Shown here: positions 8,333 through 16,487 of the stretch, piece by piece
Layout: each line of letters opens with the position of its first letter
Position numbering within the stretch: the stretch's first letter is position 1
Source: Streptomyces luteolifulvus
GTDB taxonomy: Bacteria > Actinomycetota > Actinomycetes > Streptomycetales > Streptomycetaceae
Reading direction: 5' to 3'
Length of the DNA stretch: 64,000 bases
Assembly (NCBI RefSeq): GCF_008806595.1
Contig: NZ_VZRB01000009.1
Span: forward strand, 186,001-250,000
Position numbers and translations under genes: made by a program
Notes under the pieces: generated by a model
The model's database searches: none
What the model was told of the DNA's origin: nothing
What the model saw: the letters and a program-made list of their open reading frames with translations, nothing else

Positions 8333-9562
8333 ATGGGGACTGATCTGCGGGTGCTGCGGCAGGACGAATGGGACGAGTGGTACACCAGCCTGCTCCGTGC
8401 CTTCGGGGGAATCCCCGAAGCGGCCGAGCAGCGGGCGCTGTTCCGCGAACTCACCGAGACGGACCGTTCCATCGGCGTCTGGGACGGTGACGCGTGCATC
8501 GGCTCGGCGGGGGCGTTCAGCTTCCGGCTGACCGTGCCCGGCGGCGCCTCCGTCCCGTCCGCAGGCGTCACCATGGTCGGCGTGGCCGCGACGCACCGCC
8601 GGCGCGGGGTGCTGACGTCCATGATGCGGCGGCAGTTGGACGACGTACGCTCCTGGGGCGAGCCGCTGGCCGTGCTGACGGCCTCCGAACCCGAGATCTA
8701 CGGACGGTTCGGGTACGCCGCCGCGACGCACCATGTCAACGCCCGGATCGATACCGGCCGGGTCCGGCTGACGGTGCCGCCCGGCACGGACGACGTACGG
8801 CTGCGGTACGCCGAGCCCGCCGACGTGATCGACGCGTGCGAGGCCGTCTACGCACAACTGGTGGCGCGGCGGCCCGGGATGGTGGCCCGGATTCCCGGCT
8901 GGGAGCGGCTGTGGCTGCTGGACCCGGAGAGCAGCCGGGAGGGTGCGTCTCCGCTCCAGTGCGTGGTCGCGGAGCGGGACGGGGAGGTCGTCGGGTACGC
9001 GCGCTTCCGGATCAGGGCGGACTGGGAACCGGCGGGCCCCAAGGGCACGGTGCTGGCGCAGGACGTGGACGCGCTGGACGCGGCGGCGCACGCGGCGCTG
9101 TGGCGGTTCCTGTTCGACATCGACCTGACGTCGACAGTCGACGCGCCGCGCCGGCCGGTCGACGAGCCGTGGCAGTACCTGGTGTCCGACATCCGGCGCT
9201 GCTCGCTGCTGGTGCGCGACTCGCTGCACCTCCGGCTGGTGGACGTGGGGGCCGCGCTGGAGGCGCGGACGTACCAGGCGCCGGTGGACGTCGTGTTCGA
9301 GGTGGAGGACGCCTTCTGCCCGTGGAACACGGGGCGTTGGCGGCTCGCGGGCGACGCCAAGGGCGCGTCCTGCGAGCGCACCCGGGACACTCCCGATCTG
9401 GCTCTGTCCGTACGGGAGTTGGGAGCGGCCTACCTCGGCGGTGTGAGCCTCGGTGCGCTGGGCGCGGCCGGGCGGGTGCGGGAGCTGCGGCAGGGGGCGC
9501 TCACGGAGGCCGCGGTCGGATTCGGATCGACCGTCGCGCCCTGGCTGCCGCACGGCTTCTGA
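8333..9562 (+). CDS. Eis-like GNAT N-acetyltransferase
   Basis: 409-aa protein of the Eis type: two GNAT domains (about 1-290) plus a C-terminal SCP2-like domain. The acetyl-CoA loop is VAATHRRRGVLTSMM (near residue 87), and YGRFGYAAAT (near 123) contains the tyrosine that acts as general acid in mycobacterial Eis. The chain ends LPHGF; Eis uses its own C-terminal carboxylate, also on a phenylalanine, as the base. Eis acetylates aminoglycosides and other polyamines, but natural substrates in Streptomyces are not known to me. Convergent with the glycosylase gene 8 bp away. Confidence 0.9.
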   Translation: MGTDLRVLRQDEWDEWYTSLLRAFGGIPEAAEQRALFRELTETDRSIGVWDGDACIGSAGAFSFRLTVPGGASVPSAGVTMVGVAATHRRRGVLTSMMRRQLDDVRSWGEPLAVLTASEPEIYGRFGYAAATHHVNARIDTGRVRLTVPPGTDDVRLRYAEPADVIDACEAVYAQLVARRPGMVARIPGWERLWLLDPESSREGASPLQCVVAERDGEVVGYARFRIRADWEPAGPKGTVLAQDVDALDAAAHAALWRFLFDIDLTSTVDAPRRPVDEPWQYLVSDIRRCSLLVRDSLHLRLVDVGAALEARTYQAPVDVVFEVEDAFCPWNTGRWRLAGDAKGASCERTRDTPDLALSVRELGAAYLGGVSLGALGAAGRVRELRQGALTEAAVGFGSTVAPWLPHGF

Positions 9563-9569
9563 CCCCGCC

Positions 9570-10379
9570 TCACCCCTGCTGGCAGCCCGGGCACCAGAAG
9601 AGGTTGCGGGCGGCGAGATCGGCGGTGCGGATCTCGCCGCCACAGATGTGACAGGGCAGGTTCGCCCTGCGGTAGACGTAGACCTCGCCGCCGTGGTCGT
9701 CCACGCGCGGCGGGCGGCCCATCGCCTCCGGAGTGTGTTCCGGGCGGACGGTGTCGATGCGGTTGTTGCGGACACCCTCGCGCATCAGCCCGACCAGGTC
9801 GGCCCAGATCGCGTCCCACTCGTCCGGAGTGACATCCCTGCCCGCCCGGTACGGATCCATGCGGTGCCGGAAGAGGACCTCGGCGCGGTAGACGTTGCCG
9901 ACACCGGCGATGACCTTCTGGTCCATCAGCAGGGCGGCGATGGTCGTACGGCTGCGGGAGATCCGCCGGTATGCCGCGCGCGGGTCGGCGTCCGGGCGCA
10001 GCGGGTCCGGGCCGAGCCGGTCGTGTATCGCCTGTTTCTCGGCGTCCGTGATCAGGGCGCAGGTGGTGGGGCCGCGGAGATCGACGTACGAGGTGCTGTT
10101 GGCGAGGCGGAGCCGGACGGTGTCCGTGGGCGGGGGCGCGGGGGCCGGGCCGAAGGTGACCTTGCCGAAGAGGCCGAGGTGGATATGGATCCAGTCGGCG
10201 TCCCGGAACCCGAGGAACAGGTGCTTGCCGTGGGCGTCGGCGGTGTGCAGGGGTGTGCCGTCGAGGAGGGCGGCGGCGTCGGTGAACTTGCCCTGTGGAC
10301 TGCTGACATGCGCTGCCGCGCCGGCGAAGGCGGTGCCGTAGTCCTGCGCGAGTCGGTGGATCGTGTGCCCTTCTGGCAC
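9570..10379 (-). CDS. Fpg/Nei family DNA glycosylase (Nei-type)
   Basis: 269-aa base-excision repair enzyme that removes oxidised bases and cuts abasic sites. GTG at 10379 gives VPEGHTIHRL, so the mature chain begins with the catalytic Pro-Glu. The helix-two-turn-helix segment LLMDQKVIAGVGNVYRAEVL and the C-terminal zinc finger CHICGG...CPGC are intact. The PEGHTIH start is more like actinobacterial Nei than MutM. AAGGA lies about nine bases upstream. It follows rpiB by 77 bp on the same strand. Confidence 0.92.
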   Translation of the reverse strand: MPEGHTIHRLAQDYGTAFAGAAAHVSSPQGKFTDAAALLDGTPLHTADAHGKHLFLGFRDADWIHIHLGLFGKVTFGPAPAPPPTDTVRLRLANSTSYVDLRGPTTCALITDAEKQAIHDRLGPDPLRPDADPRAAYRRISRSRTTIAALLMDQKVIAGVGNVYRAEVLFRHRMDPYRAGRDVTPDEWDAIWADLVGLMREGVRNNRIDTVRPEHTPEAMGRPPRVDDHGGEVYVYRRANLPCHICGGEIRTADLAARNLFWCPGCQQG

Positions 10380-10456
10380 CTGGCCGTGTCCTTCCCAGTC
10401 CTTGCCACCCACCCGCCCGTCTCGGTCCGTTGACGGGCGGGGCTCGAAAAAACCGC

Positions 10457-10942
10457 CTACTGCTGCGGGTGGTGCGCCGGGATCGGCGGCAGGTCGCCCG
10501 TCGCCTCGTACTCCGCCAGCATGTCGATACGGCGGATATGACGCTCGTCCCCCGAGAACGGGGTGCCCAGGAAGGTCTCGACGAACTTCGTCGCCTCCTC
10601 CCGGGTGTGCATGCGCGCGCCCACCGCGACGACGTTGGCGTTGTTGTGCTGTCGGCCGAGCGACGCGGTCTCCTCGCTCCAGGCCAGCGCCGCACGCACG
10701 CCCTTGACCTTGTTCGCGGCGATCTGCTCGCCGTTGCCGGAGCCGCCGATCACGACGCCGAGGGCGTCCTGGTCCGCGGCCGTCCGCTCGGCGGCACGCA
10801 GGCAGAACGGCGGGTAGTCGTCCTGGGCGTCGTAGATGTGCGGACCGCAGTCCACGGGGTCGTGGCCGGCCGCCTTGAGCCACTCGACGAGGTGGTTCTT
10901 GAGTTCAAAGCCGGCATGGTCGGAGCCGAGATACACGCGCAT
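10457..10942 (-). CDS. rpiB: Ribose-5-phosphate isomerase B
   Basis: 161-aa sugar isomerase of the pentose phosphate pathway (ribose-5-P to ribulose-5-P). ATG at 10942 gives MRVYLGSDHAGFELKNHL. The active-site loop GSGNGEQIAANK has Glu where E. coli RpiB has Cys, as in mycobacterial RpiB, and RQHNNANVVAVGAR follows. The length equals that of actinobacterial orthologues. The frame stays open to 11026, but the extension is unrelated. First gene of a probable pair with the DNA glycosylase. Confidence 0.95.
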   Translation of the reverse strand: MRVYLGSDHAGFELKNHLVEWLKAAGHDPVDCGPHIYDAQDDYPPFCLRAAERTAADQDALGVVIGGSGNGEQIAANKVKGVRAALAWSEETASLGRQHNNANVVAVGARMHTREEATKFVETFLGTPFSGDERHIRRIDMLAEYEATGDLPPIPAHHPQQ

Positions 10943-11018
10943 GGTCCGAGTGTGACACGCCTGTTTCAGGGCAGCAGCGCCGGGGGTTTGACCAAGGAAA
11001 CCATGAGGTGAACCACAG

Positions 11019-11041
11019 AACCTCAAGCAAACCTCAAGTAA
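11019..11041. promoter_or_regulatory. 11-bp phased direct repeats upstream of the amino-acid permease
   Basis: ACCTCAAG occurs at 11020-11027 and 11031-11038, exactly 11 bp apart, so both face the same side of the helix. They lie about 110 bp before the permease start, near an AGGTGAACC block. The arrangement recalls response-regulator sites such as PhoP or GlnR, but neither consensus matches well. Regulator unknown. Confidence 0.4.
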
Positions 11042-11148
11042 CGATCTGGATTCAAAGGTTCACGAATCCATTTGCCTCCGATTCACTGGTCCGGCCCGTA
11101 CGCCGCTCGTACGGGAGACAGCTCACTCGGCGCAAAGGAATTCCGTCC

Positions 11149-12597
11149 ATGACCACGCAGCCGACCCTCCCGAAGGCCGGTCACGCCCATGGAGCCCCCG
11201 GCGAACCCGGCAGCGGCCTCCAGGCAGGACTCAAGAACCGCCATCTGTCGATGATCGCCATCGGTGGCGTCATCGGAGCAGGCCTGTTCGTCGGATCCAG
11301 CTCCGGCATCGCCACCGCGGGACCCGGCATCCTGCTGTCGTACGCCCTCGTCGGCACGCTCGTCGTCCTCGTGATGCGCATGCTCGGCGAGATGTCCGCC
11401 GCCAACCCCACCTCCGGCTCCTTCTCCGCGCACGCCGACCGTGCCCTCGGCCGCTGGGCCGGGTTCTCCATCGGCTGGCTCTACTGGTTCTTCTGGGTCG
11501 TCGTGCTGGCCGTGGAGGCCACCGCCGGAGCGAGCATCCTCGAAGGGTGGATTCCCGCCGTCCCGCAGTGGGGCTGGGCGCTCATCGTGATGGTGGTGCT
11601 GACCGCCACCAACCTCGTGTCCGTCGGCTCCTACGGCGAGTTCGAGTTCTGGTTCGCCGGGATCAAGGTCGTGGCGATCGGCGCGTTCATCGTCGTCGGC
11701 GGGCTCGCGGTGTTCGGCGTGCTGCCGGGCGTCGACAGCGAGCAGGCCGGCCTCGGCAACCTCACCGGCCACGGCGGCTTCCTGCCCAACGGACCCGGCG
11801 CCATCCTCACCGGTGTGCTGCTCGTCGTCTTCTCCTTCATGGGCAGCGAGATCGCGACCCTGGCCGCCGGCGAGTCCGAGGACCCGCAGCGGGCCGTCAC
11901 CAAGTCCACCAACAGCATCATCTGGCGTATCGGCGTCTTCTACCTCGGCTCGATCTTCGTCGTCGTCACCCTGCTGCCGTGGGACTCCAAGGCCATCGCC
12001 GAGCAGGGCTCCTACGTCGCCGCCCTCGACTCCCTCGGCATCGCGCACGCCGGTCAGATCATGAACTTCATCGTGCTGACCTCGGTGCTGTCCTGCCTCA
12101 ACTCCGGCCTCTACACCGCCTCCCGCATGGCCTTCTCGCTCGGCCGGCGGGGCGACGCGCCGAAGGTGTTCGCGAAGACCACGTCCCGTGGGGTGCCGCT
12201 GGCGGCGATCGTCGCGTCGGTCGTGTTCGGCTTCGTGGCCGTCTTCTTCAACTACAAGTTCCCGGACTCGGTCTTCCTCTTCCTGGTCAACTCCTCCGGT
12301 GCGGTCGCCCTGTTCGTCTGGCTGGTGATCTGCTTCTCCCAGCTGCGGATGCGGAAGATCATCCAGGCGGAGTCGCCGGAGAAGCTGGTCGTGAAGATGT
12401 GGCTGTACCCGTATCTGACCTGGGCGACGGCCGCGCTGATCGTCTTCGTCCTCGGCTACATGCTCACGGACACGGAGCACGACGGACGCGAGACCGTGCT
12501 GCTGTCGCTGCTCGTCGCGGCGGTCGTGCTGGTCATCGCCGTCGTGAAGGAGAAGATCCGGGGCGGCCGGCCCGCGGGTGTGAAGGTGCTCGACTAG
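11149..12597 (+). CDS. Amino-acid permease of the APC superfamily
   Basis: 482-aa transporter with about twelve membrane helices. The family signature GLKNRHLSMIAIGGVIGAGLF lies just after a 25-residue cytoplasmic start; GSEIATLAAGESEDP near residue 240 and SGLYTASRMAFSL near 320 are typical of the GABA/aromatic amino-acid permease branch. Proton-coupled uptake is expected; the actual amino acid cannot be assigned. I placed the start at ATG 11149 because AAAGGAA lies eight bases upstream. It stands alone, ending in a strong bidirectional terminator. Confidence 0.9.
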   Translation: MTTQPTLPKAGHAHGAPGEPGSGLQAGLKNRHLSMIAIGGVIGAGLFVGSSSGIATAGPGILLSYALVGTLVVLVMRMLGEMSAANPTSGSFSAHADRALGRWAGFSIGWLYWFFWVVVLAVEATAGASILEGWIPAVPQWGWALIVMVVLTATNLVSVGSYGEFEFWFAGIKVVAIGAFIVVGGLAVFGVLPGVDSEQAGLGNLTGHGGFLPNGPGAILTGVLLVVFSFMGSEIATLAAGESEDPQRAVTKSTNSIIWRIGVFYLGSIFVVVTLLPWDSKAIAEQGSYVAALDSLGIAHAGQIMNFIVLTSVLSCLNSGLYTASRMAFSLGRRGDAPKVFAKTTSRGVPLAAIVASVVFGFVAVFFNYKFPDSVFLFLVNSSGAVALFVWLVICFSQLRMRKIIQAESPEKLVVKMWLYPYLTWATAALIVFVLGYMLTDTEHDGRETVLLSLLVAAVVLVIAVVKEKIRGGRPAGVKVLD

Positions 12598-12612
12598 TAC
12601 ATGAGCCGGCCG

Positions 12613-12642
12613 GGGGCCCGTGGTGCGCGCACCACGGGCCCC
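12613..12642. terminator. Bidirectional terminator between permease and kinase genes
   Basis: A perfect 30-bp palindrome (15 + 15 bp) centred on GCGC lies between two convergent genes, 15 bp after the permease stop and 8 bp from the kinase stop. Confidence 0.85.
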
Positions 12643-12649
12643 GCTGCGG

Positions 12650-14629
12650 TCAAAGGACCGTGAAGCTGTCCCTCACGTTTCCGTAGGTCCTGAGTGCCTG
12701 CTGTTCGATGTCCGGCTGGTACCAGGTGTTGATCTGGTACGACTTTCCGCTCTTGTTGAAGCCCAGCAGACGGGCGTGCCAGGGGACGCCCTCGAGCGTG
12801 AACGTGTACTCCCAGACCACCGCCTCCTGGCCGCGGAACGTCGTCTTCTCCAGGCGGATCTTGTGGTAGTCCCTGCCCTGACGGGCGTTCTCCTCCGAGG
12901 TCTGCCAGGTGCCCATCAGATCGCCGCGCGCAAGGGACGACTTGGCCGCGAGCTCCTGCCTCCCGTCCGGTGAGGTGTAGTGCACCTCGGCGCCCGTCTT
13001 CACATCACGCCGCCAGCCCTTGGGCGTCGCCCACGCGAAGCCGCCCGCCTCCTCGTGCACGCCCGGCGGCAGCGTCCGCGGCCTGGTCGTGCCCTCGACG
13101 GTGGACGACGGGCTGTCGCCCGGGGTGCTCGCGGAGACGGCGGGGGACTTGGAGGGCCCCGCCCGGTTGTCGCCGGACGACCCGGAGTTCGCGGCGAGGA
13201 CGATCGCGACGACGGCTCCGGCGGCGACTGCACCCACGGCGGCGAGCACCGTACGACGACGACCAGGCCGTGGGTCGACCGGAACAGGGGGGCCGGGCAA
13301 CTCCGCCGGGGCGGGCTCGGTGGAGGAGCCGCGGTGTCGGGGGACGGGGTGTCGGGGGACGGGGTGGCCGGGTGCGGTGAGTGCGATGTGTGGGGCGGAG
13401 CGTTCGGGGAGTGTCGCGGGGACGTCGGGCAGCGGTTGCGGGTGCTCCTCCAGGGGTGCGGGGGCGGGTTCCGGTGGGACGGTGGGAGAGGGTGCGGGCG
13501 CACGGACCAGGCCGAAGTCGTGGGTGGAACGCTGCTCTTCCTCGGGCGGGACGGGGGGAGACGGCGGGATCACGTCGCTCACCGGCTCGGGCGCGGGCTG
13601 CCTCGGATCAGCTACGAGGGGTATCGCGCGGGCGTCCAGGGCGACCGGGGTGGGCCTCGGCTTCTGGAAGTCCGCGGAAGGCAAGTCCCCCGACGCCGTG
13701 GCCTCAGGGCTCATACGCGGATCGAGGCCCTCGGAACTCTCCGGTGGCTCCGCCACCCCCACCGGCAAGGTCGGTGTGGATGGCGGGAAGGCGACCGAGC
13801 GCAGGGCCGCTTCCAGGTCGTCCAGGGAGGGACGTACCGAGGGGTCCTTCTCCAGGAGGGCGGACAGGATCTCGCGCAGCGGCCCCGCCGCGGCGGGGAG
13901 TTCGGGCTCCTCGTAGAGCACCGCGTGCAGCGTCGCCAGAGTCGTGTCGCGGGAGAAGGGGGAGCGGCCGCCCAGGGCCGCGCAGAGCGTCGCACCCAGT
14001 GACCACACGTCGGACGGCGGGCCCTGCGGGCGGCCGGAGATGCGCTCGGGGGCCATGTAGTCCGGCGAGCCGACGAGCATGCCGACCATGGTGAGCGCCT
14101 TGGCGTCCTGGATCGCGGCGATGCCGAAGTCCGTGAGCACGATCCGTCGTGCGCCGTGCTCCACCAGGACGTTGCCGGGCTTGATGTCCCGGTGCAGTAC
14201 GCCGCGCGCGTGCACTTGCCGCAGTGCTTCCACCAGCCCCAGCCCATAGCGGGCGGTCTCGCACGGGCCCAGTGGTCCCTCCTCCGCCAGTATGCGTTCG
14301 AGGGAGCGGCCGGCGACCAACTCCATGACGATCCACAGGCGTTCGCCCTCGTCGACGACGTCGTAGACGCGCACGACATTGGGATGGTCTATGCGCGCGG
14401 TCGCCCTGGCCTCGCGCAGGGTGCGTTCACGGCGGGTACGGGCGTCCTCCGCGTCGAGGCCGTCGATGCGCATCTCTTTCACGGCGACCTGCCGGTCGAG
14501 CATTTCGTCGGCGGCTCGCCACACCCGCCCCATTCCCCCTTGCCCGATACTTTCGACCAGTCGATAACGCCCCGTCACCAGTGACCCTGGAGCCCCGCCG
14601 CTCCTCGTGTTTCCCGTATTCCCCGGCAA
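12650..14629 (-). CDS. Membrane Ser/Thr protein kinase with extracellular domain
   Basis: 659-aa PknB-type kinase. Kinase domain about 20-280: glycine loop GQGGMGRV, lysine in AVKEM (51), catalytic HRDIKPGN (near 145), DFG, and activation segment GSPDYMAPE. A Pro-rich linker (about 285-465) leads to one membrane helix (about 470-495) and a 130-residue external domain. That domain (GGFAWATPKGWRR, VHYTSPDG, VWEYTFTL, YQINTWYQ) recurs as a free-standing membrane protein at 27987-28691. The start is uncertain: TTG 14629 with a distant GAGGGG, or GTG 14578 (VTGRYRLVES). The external ligand is unknown. Confidence 0.92.
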   Translation of the reverse strand: MPGNTGNTRSGGAPGSLVTGRYRLVESIGQGGMGRVWRAADEMLDRQVAVKEMRIDGLDAEDARTRRERTLREARATARIDHPNVVRVYDVVDEGERLWIVMELVAGRSLERILAEEGPLGPCETARYGLGLVEALRQVHARGVLHRDIKPGNVLVEHGARRIVLTDFGIAAIQDAKALTMVGMLVGSPDYMAPERISGRPQGPPSDVWSLGATLCAALGGRSPFSRDTTLATLHAVLYEEPELPAAAGPLREILSALLEKDPSVRPSLDDLEAALRSVAFPPSTPTLPVGVAEPPESSEGLDPRMSPEATASGDLPSADFQKPRPTPVALDARAIPLVADPRQPAPEPVSDVIPPSPPVPPEEEQRSTHDFGLVRAPAPSPTVPPEPAPAPLEEHPQPLPDVPATLPERSAPHIALTAPGHPVPRHPVPRHRGSSTEPAPAELPGPPVPVDPRPGRRRTVLAAVGAVAAGAVVAIVLAANSGSSGDNRAGPSKSPAVSASTPGDSPSSTVEGTTRPRTLPPGVHEEAGGFAWATPKGWRRDVKTGAEVHYTSPDGRQELAAKSSLARGDLMGTWQTSEENARQGRDYHKIRLEKTTFRGQEAVVWEYTFTLEGVPWHARLLGFNKSGKSYQINTWYQPDIEQQALRTYGNVRDSFTVL

Positions 14630-14790
14630 TCCGCTGCACCCCCTCGGCGATCTCTACGATCCCTGCGACCCCGCCAACGCCCCTACTGAAACACAATGGT
14701 CACACTTCATGCCGTACCAGCATAGTGCGGAGAAATCTTGTGGTACCTCTTCAAGTACTGCGAATTCAGGCGCAGCCAAGGGGGACGAAC

Positions 14791-15513
14791 ATGAGTTCTC
14801 GTCGCACGACGACCATCGCCGGATCGCTGGTCGCGGCATCTTTCTCGGCCGTGATGATCCTTTCCAGCGCCGCCGGCGCGGACGACCAGGGACCTGGAAG
14901 CAGCAAGGGGGGAAAGGCCGTCGACGAGGCGCCGGCGGGCGTGGAGCTGACCACGCTGCTGCCTGAGAAGATCTCGGTCGACAACAGCTCGCAAAAGACG
15001 GCGATTACCGCCACGGTGAAGAACGAGGGGACAAAGGACAGCGGAAAGATCCAGCTTTTGGTCGTCGGTTTCGACGGCCTGACGGTCAAGAACGTTCAAG
15101 GCTGCTCTCCGATCGACGAAAAGAATCTGCCGGAGGGCTCGAACAGCGGCTTCGCCTGCCCCCTCGACAATCTCGCGGCCGGCCAGTCGAAGTCGTACGC
15201 CGTCGACGCGACATTCGACCTGGGCAAGACCGGAAAGATCTGTCTGCCCGTGCAGGCCGCCGACGGGAAGAAGACGTACTGGCAGCAGGGCCCGGTTCCG
15301 TTCGGTACGACGAACCCGTCCCCCAACGCCCCGGCCACCCCGCTGCTGCTCGGCACCGACAACAAGCCGGTGGCACCCGGCGGCGACGAACTGCCCAAGA
15401 CCGGTGTCGGACGCGACGTCCTGCCCCTGGGACTGACGGGCGCGGGGCTGCTGACGGCGGGCGCCGCCGGACTGTGGTGGTCGCAGCGGCGGCCGCGGGA
15501 GCAGCAGGGCTGA
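14791..15513 (+). CDS. LPXTG-type sortase-anchored surface protein
   Basis: 240-aa secreted protein. A signal peptide (MSSRRTTTIAGSL to SSAAGA) is followed by an Ig-like middle (TAITATVKNEGTKDSGKIQL) with two cysteines. The C-terminus is a complete sorting signal: LPKTG near residue 204, a hydrophobic stretch and the positive tail QRRPRE. It should be covalently attached to the wall by a sortase. Most Streptomyces surface proteins carry LAXTG, so LPKTG is less usual. No sortase gene is in this window. AAGGGGG lies about seven bases before the ATG. Confidence 0.88.
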   Translation: MSSRRTTTIAGSLVAASFSAVMILSSAAGADDQGPGSSKGGKAVDEAPAGVELTTLLPEKISVDNSSQKTAITATVKNEGTKDSGKIQLLVVGFDGLTVKNVQGCSPIDEKNLPEGSNSGFACPLDNLAAGQSKSYAVDATFDLGKTGKICLPVQAADGKKTYWQQGPVPFGTTNPSPNAPATPLLLGTDNKPVAPGGDELPKTGVGRDVLPLGLTGAGLLTAGAAGLWWSQRRPREQQG

Positions 15514-15532
15514 ACGAAGGAGCGGCAACCAT

Positions 15533-15570
15533 CAGGAGGGCGGGAGCGCCAGCGCGCTCCCGCCCTCCTG
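15533..15570. terminator. Bidirectional terminator
   Basis: A perfect 17-bp stem (15533-15549 with 15554-15570) and 4-nt loop CAGC, between the convergent LPXTG and bioY genes. Confidence 0.88.
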
Positions 15571-15601
15571 CATCACGACCACAACCTCGCGGACTACGAG
15601 G

Positions 15602-16183
15602 TCACTTCCTGACGAGCTTCCAGGCCGTGGGCAGCAGGCCCATTGCCAGGGCCGCCTTCAGGGCGTCGCCGATCAGGAACGGGGTGAGGCCGGCCGCGAT
15701 CGCGGCGCTCGCGGACATACCGGCGGCGAAGGCCAGGTAGGGGACGCCGACGGCGTAGATGATCGCCTCGCCCAGCAGCATCGCGCCCGCCGTGCGCAGC
15801 ACCGAGCGGTCGGCGCCGCGGCGGGCCAGGGCGCCGACGGCGGCGGAGGCGAGGACCATGCCGAGGATGTAGCCGAAGGAGACGGCCGCGGCACCGGAGG
15901 TCCCGCCGGCGAACCACGGCACACCGGCGACACCGGCCAGCGCGTACAGGGCGAGCGACAGGAAGCCGCGGCCGGCGCCGAGCGTCGTGCCGACGAGCAG
16001 CGCGGCGAAGGTCTGGCCGGTCACGGGCACCGGGGAGCCCGGCACGGGCACGGAGAGCTGGGCGGCGAGGCCGGTGAGCACGGCACCGCCGAGCACGAGC
16101 GCGACGTCCCGGACACGGGAGGCGGGGATCAGGTCGGCAAGGACTTGCCCGGTGCGGGCGGGGGCGGCGACAGCGGTGCTCAT
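15602..16183 (-). CDS. bioY: Biotin transporter substrate-binding subunit BioY
   Basis: 193-aa S-component of the energy-coupling-factor type that binds biotin in the membrane. Signatures LSVPVPGSPVPVTGQTFAAL (about 48-68) and FAGGTSGAAAVSFGYILG are typical. About six helices. No ATPase or T-component gene is adjacent, so it works alone or with a shared module elsewhere. I chose ATG 16183 (MSTAVAAPARTG) with GGAG a few bases upstream over the in-frame start 12 codons earlier. Confidence 0.92.
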   Translation of the reverse strand: MSTAVAAPARTGQVLADLIPASRVRDVALVLGGAVLTGLAAQLSVPVPGSPVPVTGQTFAALLVGTTLGAGRGFLSLALYALAGVAGVPWFAGGTSGAAAVSFGYILGMVLASAAVGALARRGADRSVLRTAGAMLLGEAIIYAVGVPYLAFAAGMSASAAIAAGLTPFLIGDALKAALAMGLLPTAWKLVRK

Positions 16184-16264
16184 GGGGACTCCGCGGGTTC
16201 GTGTGACACGTAGGGACACGGCGACGCTATCCCGGCGTGCTCGGGCCGATCATCGTCGGCGCGG

Positions 16265-16338
16265 ACAAAGGGTGGAACGCGGGCTTGGTGGACTCTCCAC
16301 AAAGGGTGGGTGTGACACCGGGTTTGGCGTGACACCGG
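16265..16338. repeat. Two pairs of direct repeats upstream of sodF
   Basis: ACAAAGGGTGG occurs at 16265-16275 and 16299-16309; GTGACACCGG occurs at 16312-16321 and 16329-16338. They lie in the 304-bp gap between bioY and sodF, which has no gene. They may be operators for either divergent gene; the purpose is not known. Confidence 0.45.
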
Positions 16339-16448
16339 TCACGGAGGTGGGGTGGTGCAGCGCATGACGGCGCGGAAGAGCGCCTCTGTAGGTTCCCGCC
16401 AAAACCGCTCCTTGCGCACGCGCGAGTCTTCTTGTTGCTAATGTGTAG

Positions 16449-16465
16449 TTGCAAGTTGCTTGCAA
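16449..16465 (+). promoter_or_regulatory. Nur box (nickel-responsive operator) of sodF
   Basis: TTGCAA-N5-TTGCAA matches the Nur box consensus exactly. It is 23 bp before the sodF start codon. In S. coelicolor, Nur with nickel binds such a site and represses sodF, so Fe-SOD is made only when nickel is scarce. Confidence 0.85.
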
Positions 16466-16487
16466 TAAGAGGTCGGAGGGGACCTGC

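Noticed and set aside
11011..11040. PHO box upstream of the amino-acid permease
   Set aside because: AGGTGAACC resembles one PHO repeat on the minus strand, but the adjacent 11-bp units do not match GTTCACC.
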